From positions 1,240,001 through 1,304,000 of the forward strand of contig NZ_CP168496.1 in the NCBI RefSeq assembly GCF_042944905.1: a stretch of DNA of 64,000 nt. The letters run 5' to 3'. Position 1 is the first letter of the stretch, and every line of letters begins with the position of its first letter. The notes under the pieces are model-generated. The model saw nothing but the letters and a program-made list of their open reading frames with translations. It was not told the DNA's origin and did no database searches. Below, one piece after another: positions 7,760-16,260 of this stretch. This stretch comes from Psychrobacillus sp042944905 (GTDB lineage Bacteria > Bacillota > Bacilli > Bacillales_A > Planococcaceae). The translations under genes were made by a program, and so were the position numbers.

Positions 7760-9121
7760 TTGAAAAAAGTATTAATCGCAAACAGGGGAGAAATTGCTAG
7801 ACGTATTATTAAGACGTGTAAAAAGATGAACATTGAAACCGTAGCCATATACTCGGAAGCTGACGCGGAATTACCATATGTGAAAGAAGCAGACTTTGCT
7901 TTTTTAATAGGTCCTAATCCGGTGTTACAATCGTATTTAAAAGTAGATGATATTATTGAGCTTGCAATAAAAGAGAAAGTCGATGCAATTCATCCGGGAT
8001 ATGGATTTCTCTCAGAAAATGCAGATTTTGCTCGAAAAGCGGAAGCGGCAGGAATCACATTTATAGGACCAAAACCAGAAACAATTGAAAAAATGGGAGA
8101 TAAGATTGCATCTCGATTAACGATGATAGAAGCAGAGGTACCTGTCGTTCCTGGAACGGAAGAAGGTCTAACATCTATGGATAATGCAAAAGAGGTTGCA
8201 TCTAATATTGGTTATCCTATTATGTTGAAAGCAAGTGCTGGTGGTGGTGGAATTGGGATGATTCGTTGTGACGATGAGGAAACTTTAGAAAAAAACTTTG
8301 AATCGATTAAAACACGAGCGAAATCTTACTTCGGAAATGATGCCGTATTTTTAGAAAAATTTATTGATTCATCCCGTCATATTGAAGTGCAGATTTTTGG
8401 AGATAATGATGGAAATGTTGTGCATCTATTCGAACGTAATTGCTCAGTTCAACGAAGAAATCAAAAAGTACTGGAAGAATCGCCATCACCAAACTTTCCA
8501 CAAGAAGCTCGTATAAAATTGTTTGAAGCGGCAGTTAAAGCTGCAAAAGCAGTAGATTATGTTAATGCGGGTACAGTAGAATTTATTGTGGATCAAAATC
8601 ATCAATTTTATTTTCTAGAAATGAATACGAGACTCCAAGTGGAACATCCAGTAACAGAAGCGGTTACAGGATTCGACTTAGTAGAATGGCAGTTAAAAGT
8701 AGCGGCAGGAGAAAAGTTGCCTGTAACAGATCAGGAATCTATTTCATCCAATGGACATGCTTTTGAATTTAGAATATATGCAGAGGACCCAAAGACATTC
8801 TTTCCTTCACCCGGAACAATCACTCACCAATATTGGGGAGATGAAGTGGGTATTCGAGTAGAAGCAGGATATGAAGAAGGAAACAAAGTAACTCCTTTTT
8901 ATGATCCGATGATTTCAAAAGTAATTATTCATGCAGAAAATAGAAATATGGCAATAGAGAAAGCGCAAAAAGTATTCGCTTCTGCTAAAATAGAAGGTGT
9001 GAAAACAAATATTGACTTGTTTCACCAATTTTTAGATGCAGAAAGTTTTAAGAGTGGCATTTATTCAACGTCCGTTTTAGGGGAATGGATGCAACAACAA
9101 AGGGAGGAAGTTTCAAAATGA
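7760..9121 (+). CDS. Biotin carboxylase subunit of an acyl-CoA carboxylase
   Basis: A 453-residue AccC-type protein: biotin carboxylase N-domain (1-115, 'IANRGEIARRI', 'HPGYGFLSEN'), ATP-grasp domain with the glycine-rich loop 'KASAGGGGIGM', the 'EMNTRLQVEHPVTE' catalytic block, and a C-terminal domain. It carboxylates the biotin on the carrier encoded next. The start is TTG at 7760 with GGGGGTAAGG upstream. Its stop overlaps the start of the biotin carrier (ATGA). Its position with an MmdA/PccB-like transferase, and not with accB, suggests propionyl/methylcrotonyl-type degradation; the substrate cannot be fixed from sequence. The cluster resembles the yng genes of B. subtilis. Confidence 0.92.
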   Translation: MKKVLIANRGEIARRIIKTCKKMNIETVAIYSEADAELPYVKEADFAFLIGPNPVLQSYLKVDDIIELAIKEKVDAIHPGYGFLSENADFARKAEAAGITFIGPKPETIEKMGDKIASRLTMIEAEVPVVPGTEEGLTSMDNAKEVASNIGYPIMLKASAGGGGIGMIRCDDEETLEKNFESIKTRAKSYFGNDAVFLEKFIDSSRHIEVQIFGDNDGNVVHLFERNCSVQRRNQKVLEESPSPNFPQEARIKLFEAAVKAAKAVDYVNAGTVEFIVDQNHQFYFLEMNTRLQVEHPVTEAVTGFDLVEWQLKVAAGEKLPVTDQESISSNGHAFEFRIYAEDPKTFFPSPGTITHQYWGDEVGIRVEAGYEEGNKVTPFYDPMISKVIIHAENRNMAIEKAQKVFASAKIEGVKTNIDLFHQFLDAESFKSGIYSTSVLGEWMQQQREEVSK

Positions 9122-9330
9122 AAAATTTAGAATCAACAATGGCGGGTACAGTATTTACAGTAAATGTAGCAGTGGGGGAAGAGGTTTCCGCTGGTCAAAT
9201 AGTAATGGTGTTAGAATCAATGAAAATGGAGATTCCTATAGAAGCAGACGTGGCTGGTAAGATAGCTACGATTCTTGCAAAAGAAGGAGATTTTGTGAAC
9301 GAAGGAGACGTTCTAGTAACGTTTGAATAA
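9118..9330 (+). CDS. Biotin carboxyl carrier protein, single-domain
   Basis: A 70-residue stand-alone biotinyl/lipoyl domain with the biotinylation motif ESMKME at 33-38 (Lys36). It shuttles the carboxyl group between the neighbouring biotin carboxylase and carboxyltransferase. It is similar to B. subtilis YngHB. The ATG at 9118 overlaps the upstream stop and has AAAGGGAGG as ribosome site; a longer reading in the same frame from 9085 runs inside the carboxylase gene and is not needed. Confidence 0.92.
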   Translation: MKNLESTMAGTVFTVNVAVGEEVSAGQIVMVLESMKMEIPIEADVAGKIATILAKEGDFVNEGDVLVTFE

Positions 9331-9367
9331 TTAAATTTTGAGTGCTTTAAATAAGGGGGGTTTCGAT

Positions 9368-10909
9368 GTGGGAGAAAATAAAGCGTATAATGAACGACTA
9401 GATGAAAAGCTTACATCCATTTTTGCGGGTGGTCATTCAAAATATCATGAAAAAATGAAGGAACAAAAGAAATTATTTGTTCGCGATCGTTTAGCTTTAC
9501 TTTTCGACAATGGGGAATATATAGAAGATGGTCGCTTTGCAAATGTGGAAGCTGGTGATTTACCAGCAGATGGTGTTGTCACTGCTACTGGAAAAGTGAA
9601 TGGGCAAACTGTTTGTGTAATGGCGAATGATTCAACAGTGAAGGCTGGTTCATGGGGATCACGAACGGTTGAGAAAATTATTCGTATTCAAGAAATAGCA
9701 GAAAAGAATAGAGTGCCAATGTTGTATTTAGTAGACTCAGCAGGAGCTCGCATAACGGATCAATTAGATATGTTTCCTAATCGCAGAGGAGCAGGAAAAA
9801 TATTTCACAATCAAGTAAGAATATCTGGTTTCATCCCGCAAATTTGTTTATTATTTGGTCCATCTGCAGCGGGCGGGGCTTACATACCAGCGTTTTGTGA
9901 TTTAGTGATTATGGTTGAAGGAAATGCCTCTATGTATTTAGGCTCACCACGTATGGCTGAAAAAGTAATTGGTGAAAAAGTAACCTTGGAAGAAATGGGT
10001 GGAGCTCGTATGCACTGTACGGTTAGTGGATGCGGGGATGTACTTGTAACTTCTGAGGAAGAAGCTATTTCGGAAGCGAAAAGATATTTAAGTTTTTTCC
10101 CAGCAAACTATACGGAAAAGCCTAAAAAAGTAGAACCTTTAAAAGCAAAAGAAGGAAGAACGCTAGAGGAAATTATTCCTGAAAACCAAAATGCTCCATT
10201 TGATATGTATGAAGCAATCGACGCGTTAATTGACGATGGTTCATTTTTTGATGTAAAAAAATTGTTCGCGCCGGAGTTAATTACAGGTTTTGCTCGTATA
10301 GAAGGGCAAGCAGTTGGAATTATTGCAAACCAGCCTAAAGCTAAAGGTGGAGTACTTTTTGTAGATTCTGCAGATAAATCGGCGAAATTTATTTCTCTTT
10401 GTGATGCATTTTCCATTCCTTTATTATTTTTAGCGGATGTCCCTGGATTTATGATTGGAACAAAGGTAGAACGTGCGGGAATTATTCGCCATGGTGCGAA
10501 ACTAATTGCAGCAATGAGTTCTGCAACTGTTCCAAAAATCTCGGTAATAGTTCGTAAAGCATATGGGGCGGGTTTATATGCGATGGCAGGCCCAGCATTT
10601 GAGCCGGATGTGTGTATTGCGCTTCCTACCGCACAAATTGCTGTTATGGGCCCAGAAGCAGCTGTTAACGCTGTTTACTCCAATAAAATTGAAGCAATTG
10701 AAGATCCAAAAGAACGATTAAAGTTTGTGCAAGAAAAGCATGCTGAATATAAAGAAGAAATTGATATTTATAAATTAGCTTCTGATATGATTATTGATGA
10801 GATTGTTGCACCAAGTGATTTACGCAACGAGCTTGCAAATCGTTTTAGATACTACGAAAATAAAGAAATTTTGATAGCACCTCGAAAACATCCAGTGCTT
10901 CCTGTATAA
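9368..10909 (+). CDS. Acyl-CoA carboxylase carboxyltransferase (beta) subunit
   Basis: A 513-residue fused carboxyltransferase of the propionyl-CoA/methylcrotonyl-CoA type. It has the two crotonase-like halves: 'VDSAGARITDQ' and 'FGPSAAGGAYIPAF' in the N-half, and 'DVPGFMIGTKVERAGIIRHGAKL' with 'KAYGAGLYAMAGPAFEPD' in the C-half. It transfers CO2 from carboxybiotin to an acyl-CoA. GTG at 9368 is preferred because a GGGGGG run at 9355-9360 sits 7 nt before it; the TTG at 9338 lacks a site. Last gene of the three-gene cluster. The substrate is probably a short or branched acyl-CoA (inference). Confidence 0.92.
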   Translation: MGENKAYNERLDEKLTSIFAGGHSKYHEKMKEQKKLFVRDRLALLFDNGEYIEDGRFANVEAGDLPADGVVTATGKVNGQTVCVMANDSTVKAGSWGSRTVEKIIRIQEIAEKNRVPMLYLVDSAGARITDQLDMFPNRRGAGKIFHNQVRISGFIPQICLLFGPSAAGGAYIPAFCDLVIMVEGNASMYLGSPRMAEKVIGEKVTLEEMGGARMHCTVSGCGDVLVTSEEEAISEAKRYLSFFPANYTEKPKKVEPLKAKEGRTLEEIIPENQNAPFDMYEAIDALIDDGSFFDVKKLFAPELITGFARIEGQAVGIIANQPKAKGGVLFVDSADKSAKFISLCDAFSIPLLFLADVPGFMIGTKVERAGIIRHGAKLIAAMSSATVPKISVIVRKAYGAGLYAMAGPAFEPDVCIALPTAQIAVMGPEAAVNAVYSNKIEAIEDPKERLKFVQEKHAEYKEEIDIYKLASDMIIDEIVAPSDLRNELANRFRYYENKEILIAPRKHPVLPV

Positions 10910-10970
10910 CAATTATAACTTTATTCAGTAAGTAGGAATAAGGTTAAATTTTCTAGTAATTTGATAATAT

Positions 10971-10998
10971 AAGGTCTACCATTATGGTAGGCCTTTTT
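10971..10998 (+). terminator. Terminator after the carboxylase cluster
   Basis: Stem AAGGTCTACC/GGTAGGCCTT with loop ATTAT, followed by TTTT. Confidence 0.88.
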
Positions 10999-11035
10999 TG
11001 ACAAGGTAAGAAAGTATATGAAATTTGCTGCTAGG

Positions 11036-11163
11036 GGTGATGCAGTCATTTCACGATCTAATAACTCTAACGGTAAAAGTGTAGTAGATGTTTCGTCCAA
11101 AGTACTCGGGAAATAGTAAAGACAAGATACACTTAAAGGCCACATGCATTTTACTTATAAGAA
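11036..11163 (+). repeat. Partial copy (4) of the large structured repeat, upstream of panE
   Basis: It keeps the TGATGCAGTCA loop segment, the TCACGATCT arm, the ACGGTAA..GTGTAG block, GATGTTTCGTCCAAAG and the tail 'GACAAGATACACTTAAAGG'. The left arms are lost. It ends just before the panE ribosome site, so a longer panE reading starting at 11144 would begin inside the repeat. Confidence 0.75.
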
Positions 11164-11179
11164 AGTAGAGGTGGAGTAC

Positions 11180-12070
11180 TTGAAAATTGGTATTATCGGA
11201 GCAGGAGCAATAGGTATGCTGTTTGGTGCTTATTTAGCAGAGGAAAAACATGACATCCTATTTTATGTGAGAGAAAACAAGAAAACGGCAAATTTATACA
11301 TAGAAAAAATACCAAACGTTCCTGAGCCTATCACCTGTAAACAAGTAAGCGAAATCGAAGCTTTGTTTTCGATGGATTTGATCGTTATTGCAGTAAAATA
11401 TCATCATCTAGAAGGTTTAAAAAAGGATTTAGATTTACTACCAAAACATTTACCACTTTTATTTGTACAAAATGGTTTACTACATGTACCTTTTGTTAAT
11501 CGGTTAAAGCAGTCCACTATTGCAATTGGTTCTATTTTACATGGTGCTACGAAAGTAAATAATTATACAGTCCGTCATCTCGGTATAGGTATTACAACTA
11601 TTGGGGTTCATAGAGGTGACTGGGACAAGCAGGATGCATTATTACGATGTTCTACTAATGAATTTCCTATTAAGTTCACCTCTCATATTGAAGAAACCCT
11701 TTTTAAAAAAGCGCTATTAAACTGTTTAATAAATCCTTTAACAACCATTTTGCAGGTAGAAAATGGAATGTTGATAAAAAATGAATCCTATAAAATAATT
11801 CTGAAAAATATATATGAAGAATTAATAGAGACGTTTGAAGAGTGGAGGGAGCGTCTTAGTTGGCCAGAAGTAGTCTCACTCTGTAATAATACAGAATATA
11901 ATCGTTCTTCTATGCTTACAGACTTTGAAAATGGTCGTTTAATGGAAATTGATACGATTGTAGGAGCGGTAATTGCGGAAGCGAGAAAAAGAGATAAAGC
12001 ATTGCCGGTATTACATACTTTTTACTTAATGTTAAAAGAAATGAATAAAGTAGGTGATCACCGTTATTAA
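11180..12070 (+). CDS. panE: 2-dehydropantoate 2-reductase (ketopantoate reductase) family protein
   Basis: NADPH-dependent reduction of ketopantoate to pantoate in pantothenate/CoA synthesis. It has 296 residues. The Rossmann motif GAGAIG is at 7-12; the ApbA C-terminal helical domain includes 'KKALLNCLINPLTTIL' (a Lys-x(3)-Asn type active-site helix, near 165-180). TTG at 11180 follows AGAGGTGG. The alternative ATG at 11144 lies within a repeat and has no ribosome site. It overlaps the next gene by 17 nt. Corresponds to ylbQ by position. Confidence 0.88.
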   Translation: MKIGIIGAGAIGMLFGAYLAEEKHDILFYVRENKKTANLYIEKIPNVPEPITCKQVSEIEALFSMDLIVIAVKYHHLEGLKKDLDLLPKHLPLLFVQNGLLHVPFVNRLKQSTIAIGSILHGATKVNNYTVRHLGIGITTIGVHRGDWDKQDALLRCSTNEFPIKFTSHIEETLFKKALLNCLINPLTTILQVENGMLIKNESYKIILKNIYEELIETFEEWRERLSWPEVVSLCNNTEYNRSSMLTDFENGRLMEIDTIVGAVIAEARKRDKALPVLHTFYLMLKEMNKVGDHRY

Positions 12071-12440
12071 AGTACTTACATTTCTCTTGTTATTTCCGGT
12101 AATTTTATTTATCTTAACATTTATCTTATCGAAATATGTATTCCATAGAAGAAAAAAGTCATTAGGCTTTGCGGCAGATGTGACAACTTTTTTATTGTTT
12201 TTCTCCGTATCTAATGCTGTTTCTATTATTTATTCCAAAAGAATCTTTTTACTATTAATCGTTGCATCTTTGCTAATCGCAACTATTTTTACCTACTTAG
12301 AATGGAGAAAGCAAAAGGAAATTGAAGTAATACCTCTCCTTCGAAAAATTTGGAGATTACTATTTCTTTTATTATGCGTAGCGTATGCTTTTATTTGGTT
12401 AATCGGAGTTTTCCAATATGTATTGTATTATATAAGCTAA
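12054..12440 (+). CDS. DUF3397 family membrane protein
   Basis: A 128-residue protein with four likely membrane segments (about 3-27, 45-61, 64-83, 100-124) and basic loops. The pattern matches the DUF3397 family, which is often encoded next to panE and bshC in Planococcaceae; no function is known to me. The GTG start at 12054 lies inside the end of panE. An AAAGTAGG purine run overlaps it, so the exact start is uncertain (a TTG at 12087 is an alternative). Translational coupling to panE is likely. Confidence 0.8.
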   Translation: MITVIKVLTFLLLFPVILFILTFILSKYVFHRRKKSLGFAADVTTFLLFFSVSNAVSIIYSKRIFLLLIVASLLIATIFTYLEWRKQKEIEVIPLLRKIWRLLFLLLCVAYAFIWLIGVFQYVLYYIS

Positions 12441-12445
12441 TAATT

Positions 12446-12474
12446 TTTACCTCCGTATGCTGAAATGATATACT
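12446..12474 (+). promoter_or_regulatory. Putative extended -10 sigma-A promoter for bshC
   Basis: TTTACC, a 17-nt spacer, then TATACT preceded by TGA (extended -10 TGnTATACT). It would start transcription near 12481, placing the stem-loop repeat at 12534-12653 in the bshC leader RNA. Confidence 0.55.
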
Positions 12475-12533
12475 CTTAAAGTATTTAACCTATTTTAGCA
12501 GTGCTGAGAGATGCTTGCTGAATAAATATTTAA

Positions 12534-12653
12534 GCCTTGGCGGATGCCGCAGATTTTGCACAAGAGGTCGTCTAGCGAGCTCGGCCCAAAATCTTCGTTC
12601 ATTATTTTCTTTCGCAAGCTTGCGCAGGAGATACTACCCCAAGGCGAATTTGA
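12534..12653 (+). repeat. Copy B of the 5'-UTR stem-loop repeat, before bshC
   Basis: Outer arms GCCTTGG (12534-12540) and CCAAGGC (12639-12645) pair. Inner arms CAGATTTTG and CAAAATCTT pair, with a G-rich loop between them. An extra segment holds the palindrome CGCAAGCTTGCG. The right end 'CCAAGGCGAATTTGATAA' matches the copies before rsmD and lspA. The element ends 12 nt before the AGAGGTGG of bshC. Confidence 0.8.
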
Positions 12654-12673
12654 TAATTAGAGGTGGAAAAATC

Positions 12674-14290
12674 GTGCGAGTAGAGCAATACACACAACCA
12701 TTCGCTTCCTCATTTTACAAGAGATATTTGGAAGATGTTGGTAGTTTATCTTCTTTCTTTCATTATGAATGGAATCAAACGGCCCTAAACACTAGATTTC
12801 AGGAAACTGATTTTAGTAATCATAAGAGAAGTGAGTTAGTAAACGTATTAACAAAATATATGAGTAAATTTGGAATATCTACAAAAAGTGCACTACATTT
12901 AGAAGAACTCGAAAATAACGGAATCGTAGTTATTGGAGGACAACAAGCGGGATTGTTGTCTGGTCCGTTGTATTCTATTCATAAAGCAATTTCAGTTATT
13001 ACTTTAGCCAAACAACAAAGAGAATTGCTGGGAGTACCTGTGGTTCCTGTTTTCTGGATAGCGGGAGAAGATCACGATATTGACGAAATTAATCATGTTT
13101 ACATAGAAAGAGGAAGAAAACTTCAAAAAGTTGTATATCCTGAACCTTCAAGAATCAAGAAAATGGCATCAGAAACGACTTTTGATACAGATTTAATAAA
13201 TGCTTACTTGGAAGAAATATTTCAAAGTTTGCCAGAAACGTTAAATACGAAAGAATTATTCAAGAAGGTAACATCTCTCTTGGAAAATAACTTAACGTAT
13301 AGTGACTTTTTTGCAGCACTTATGAATGACCTTTTTCGAGAGGAAGGCTTATTATTAATCGATGCAGCTTATGAACCTTTTCGAAAATTGGAAAGTGATT
13401 ATTTTCAGCAAATGGTGAAGAATTCTTCTCATCTTGCGAAGTTAGTTTTTGAAAATGAGATGGCGTTTGAAGGATCGGGATTTGGTACGCCAATTCAAAC
13501 AAAAGAAAATGCAGCTAATTTATTTTATGTTGAAAATGGAGAACGTTTTTTATTAGAAAGAAAAGATGATAAATTTGTCCATGAATCAAAAGGAATTTCT
13601 TTTTCGGAAGAAGAAATGTTGAATATTGCTAAAAATTATCCAGAAAAGTTAAGTAATAATGTCGTAACTAGACCTATTATGCAGGAAATGGTTTTTCCTG
13701 TATTAAGTTTTATAGGTGGACCTGGGGAAATTGCTTACTGGGGAACATTAAAAACTGCATTTGAACTTTTTGATATGAAAATGCCTGTTATCATGCCGCG
13801 ATTGAGCATAACAATTGTGAATTCGAAAACGCAAAACTTGTTAGAAAAGTTCTCATTCACTGTACAGGATGTATGGGAAGGTGCAGTAGAAAATACTAAA
13901 CTTCAATATATCAATGAGCGTAGAAATGAGAAAGTAACCGAGCTAATAGAAACTATTAAGGAAGAACTAACAGCCAAATACAAAGAATTAGAAACACTTC
14001 TTGAAAAAGAAGATTTAAAGTTAGTTCCATTAGTAAATAAAAACCTTGGTTTTCACGAAAAACAATTAATATTTATCCAAAATGCAATTGAGGATACTTT
14101 CCTTGGTAAATTAGATGCTTCTATTCATCGTTATGATCGGTTGACGATGGAGTTAACTCCAAATGGTGGATTACAAGAAAGAACGTATACCCCACTCCAA
14201 CTTTTAAATGAAGTAGGATTGAATCTCATTCAAAATCTTTTAGAAATACCATATGAATTCAATGGAAAACATTATTCCGTGTTAATTTAG
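12674..14290 (+). CDS. bshC: Bacillithiol synthase BshC (cysteine-adding enzyme)
   Basis: Catalyses addition of cysteine to glucosaminyl-malate in bacillithiol synthesis. The 538 residues equal the usual family length of about 540. Characteristic segments include 'VVIGGQQAGLLSGPLYSIHKAIS' and 'PVFWIAGEDHDIDEINHV' in the N-terminal core, a long coiled-coil segment (about 425-470), and the C-terminal dimerisation part. GTG at 12674 is preferred: AGAGGTGG precedes it, and a longer reading from 12515 only translates the repeat. Located between DUF3397 and mraZ, as in Bacillaceae. Confidence 0.93.
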   Translation: MRVEQYTQPFASSFYKRYLEDVGSLSSFFHYEWNQTALNTRFQETDFSNHKRSELVNVLTKYMSKFGISTKSALHLEELENNGIVVIGGQQAGLLSGPLYSIHKAISVITLAKQQRELLGVPVVPVFWIAGEDHDIDEINHVYIERGRKLQKVVYPEPSRIKKMASETTFDTDLINAYLEEIFQSLPETLNTKELFKKVTSLLENNLTYSDFFAALMNDLFREEGLLLIDAAYEPFRKLESDYFQQMVKNSSHLAKLVFENEMAFEGSGFGTPIQTKENAANLFYVENGERFLLERKDDKFVHESKGISFSEEEMLNIAKNYPEKLSNNVVTRPIMQEMVFPVLSFIGGPGEIAYWGTLKTAFELFDMKMPVIMPRLSITIVNSKTQNLLEKFSFTVQDVWEGAVENTKLQYINERRNEKVTELIETIKEELTAKYKELETLLEKEDLKLVPLVNKNLGFHEKQLIFIQNAIEDTFLGKLDASIHRYDRLTMELTPNGGLQERTYTPLQLLNEVGLNLIQNLLEIPYEFNGKHYSVLI

Positions 14291-14298
14291 ATTTTAGC

Positions 14299-14325
14299 CT
14301 CCGATTTAAGGGGGCTTTTTTTGTG
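14299..14325 (+). terminator. Terminator after bshC
   Basis: Stem AGCCTCC/GGGGGCT followed by a T run. Confidence 0.75.
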
Positions 14326-14430
14326 GGTAAAATAGCTTGATTTTACACTGTTTTATTTTCAATTTTTTCTTTTTCGAATTCTCTACAAGTACTATTTACG
14401 CATTTTAAAAAATATTATACCTAATTTTAA

Positions 14431-14486
14431 AAAATGGGTGGAGGAAAGTGGGGGGATGTGGTATGTTAATCTCATAAAGTGGGGTG
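14431..14486 (+). promoter_or_regulatory. Candidate MraZ-binding boxes
   Basis: Three AAA(A/G)TGGGxGG repeats at 14431, 14445 and 14476 lie just upstream of mraZ; the third overlaps its ribosome site. MraZ autoregulates in other bacteria by binding tandem TGGG- or AAAGTG-type boxes before its own gene. The assignment here rests on motif shape and position. Confidence 0.5.
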
Positions 14487-14492
14487 AATAGC

Positions 14493-14924
14493 ATGTTCAT
14501 GGGCGAATATCAACATACCGTTGATTCGAAAGGTAGGTTAATCATACCTTCCAAATTTCGTGAGCACTTAGAAGATTGTTTTGTTTTAACCCGCGGTCTT
14601 GATAATTGCTTATTTGGTTATCCTATGAATGAATGGCGAAAACTCGAAGAAAAATTAAAAGAACTTCCGGTCACTAAGAAAGATGCTCGAGCATTTACTC
14701 GATTTTTCTTCTCTGGTGCGACAGAAGTAGAAATTGATAAACAAGGTCGTATTAATATCCCAGGTAGTCTCCGTAGCTATGCAAAAATGGACAAAGACTG
14801 TATTGTACTAGGTGTTTCTAATCGCCTAGAAATTTGGGCAAAAGATGCTTGGGAAAGTTATTTTGAGGAATCTGAGGACTCCTTTAATGATATTGCTGAA
14901 AATATGATTGGTTTTGACATATAA
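14493..14924 (+). CDS. mraZ: Transcriptional regulator MraZ
   Basis: A 143-residue regulator of the division/cell-wall cluster, formed of two tandem SpoVT/AbrB-like half domains, each with a DxxGR motif (DSKGR at 11-15 and DKQGR at 82-86). ATG at 14493 matches the conserved 'MFMGEYQHTVDSKGR' start; GGGGTGAA precedes it. It opens the dcw cluster, ends 16 nt before rsmH, and is probably autoregulated through the upstream TGGG boxes. Confidence 0.96.
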   Translation: MFMGEYQHTVDSKGRLIIPSKFREHLEDCFVLTRGLDNCLFGYPMNEWRKLEEKLKELPVTKKDARAFTRFFFSGATEVEIDKQGRINIPGSLRSYAKMDKDCIVLGVSNRLEIWAKDAWESYFEESEDSFNDIAENMIGFDI

Positions 14925-14940
14925 AGAGGAGGAAAAAGGC

Positions 14941-15891
14941 TTGTTTCATCACACAACAGTATTATTAAAAGAAACGGTAGATGGACTAGCCGTTCGTCCC
15001 GAAGGTATCTATGTAGACTGTACACTTGGTGGCGCAGGACATAGCGAATACTTAGTTCAACAATTGAATGATAACGGTAGGTTAATTTGTTTTGACCAAG
15101 ACATGACCGCTATTGAAAATGCAAAACTAAGACTTGCGCCATATTTAGATAAAGTTATTTTTGTACACGCAAACTTTCGTTATTTAAAAGAAGAACTTGA
15201 GATGATTGGGATTGACAAGGTTGACGGAGTTTTATATGACTTAGGTGTTTCATCACCTCAACTAGATACCCCGGAGCGTGGCTTTAGTTACAATTATGAT
15301 GCTCCTCTCGATATGCGAATGGATCAAACGAGCGAGTTGACTGCCTTTCATGTTATAAATGACTGGCCATATGAAAAGTTAGTGAAAATCTTCTTCAGAT
15401 ATGGGGAAGAAAAGTTTTCCAAGCAAGTTGCCAGAAAAATAGAACAAGCTAGAGAGAATGCTCCAATTGAAACAACCTTTCAATTAGTAGATTTAATAAA
15501 AGCCGGAATACCAGCAGCAGCAAGAAGAACGGGTGGACATCCAGCCAAACGAATTTTTCAAGCAATTAGAATAGCTGTTAATGATGAATTAGGAGCAGCG
15601 GAAGAGTCATTGGAAGACGCTCTTAAAGTGATTAAAGTAGGTGGGAGAATTAGTGTTATTACCTTCCATTCTCTTGAAGATAGATTAACAAAAACCATCT
15701 TCAAAGAAGCCTCCTCATTACCTGATTTACCACCAAACTTGCCGGTCATTCCTGCAGGTATGGAGCCGATGTTAAAGCTTATTACTAGGAAACCTATTTT
15801 ACCTTCTGAAGAAGAATTAACAGAAAATAATCGTTCTCGTTCAGCTAAGTTAAGAATTGTGGAAAAAATTTATGAAAAGGGAAGTGTTTAA
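14941..15891 (+). CDS. rsmH: 16S rRNA (cytosine-1402 N4)-methyltransferase
   Basis: 316 residues, formerly MraW. It methylates C1402 of 16S rRNA with SAM. The 'YVDCTLGGAGHSEYLV' SAM motif (about 23-38), 'GVLYDLGVSSPQLD', 'NYDAPLDMRMD' and the C-terminal 'RISVITFHSLEDRLTK' are all family signatures. The TTG at 14941 is chosen because AAAGAGGAGG ends 8 nt before it. The stop is directly followed by the ftsL ATG. Confidence 0.96.
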   Translation: MFHHTTVLLKETVDGLAVRPEGIYVDCTLGGAGHSEYLVQQLNDNGRLICFDQDMTAIENAKLRLAPYLDKVIFVHANFRYLKEELEMIGIDKVDGVLYDLGVSSPQLDTPERGFSYNYDAPLDMRMDQTSELTAFHVINDWPYEKLVKIFFRYGEEKFSKQVARKIEQARENAPIETTFQLVDLIKAGIPAAARRTGGHPAKRIFQAIRIAVNDELGAAEESLEDALKVIKVGGRISVITFHSLEDRLTKTIFKEASSLPDLPPNLPVIPAGMEPMLKLITRKPILPSEEELTENNRSRSAKLRIVEKIYEKGSV

Positions 15892-16260
15892 ATGGCTTTG
15901 CGTAAACTTCAGTCTCAACCATACATAAATCGCCCTTCTTCTCCTGAACAACCACAAATAAAGAAGTTGGCAAAACAAAATAAAGGAATATTGACAAAAG
16001 GCGAAAAAATACTTTTTCTCGGATTATTATCAGTAGTAACCATACTTGCATTAATAATCATTCAAACACAGGCAGCAGTTCGTACAACTAGTGCGGATAT
16101 ACAACTCATGGAAAAGAAAATTGACATAACTTCAAAAGAGAATACAGACTTGTCCATACAAGTAAGCGAATTATCTACCTATGATCGTATTTGGAAAAAG
16201 GCGGAAGAGCTCGGTTTGAAAATCAATGAGCAAAACGTAAAGGTAGTACCAGGACAATGA
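15892..16260 (+). CDS. ftsL: Cell division protein FtsL
   Basis: A 122-residue bitopic protein: basic cytoplasmic N-terminus, one membrane segment (about 40-58), then an extracytoplasmic coiled coil (about 62-105) for pairing with DivIC and DivIB. Sequence identity in this family is low, so the call rests on topology, length and position between rsmH and pbpB. Its stop overlaps the pbpB start (ATGA). Confidence 0.93.
   Translation: MALRKLQSQPYINRPSSPEQPQIKKLAKQNKGILTKGEKILFLGLLSVVTILALIIIQTQAAVRTTSADIQLMEKKIDITSKENTDLSIQVSELSTYDRIWKKAEELGLKINEQNVKVVPGQ

Noticed and set aside
10108..10416. 102-codon minus-strand frame inside the carboxyltransferase gene
   Set aside because: Shadow of a strongly conserved + strand enzyme; no ribosome site.
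11144..11179. Earlier panE start at ATG 11144
   Set aside because: Lies in the repeat tail; the TTG at 11180 has AGAGGTGG upstream and begins right at the Rossmann fold.
12515..12673. N-terminal extension of bshC by 53 codons
   Set aside because: It only translates the stem-loop repeat; GTG at 12674 has a good ribosome site and gives the family length.
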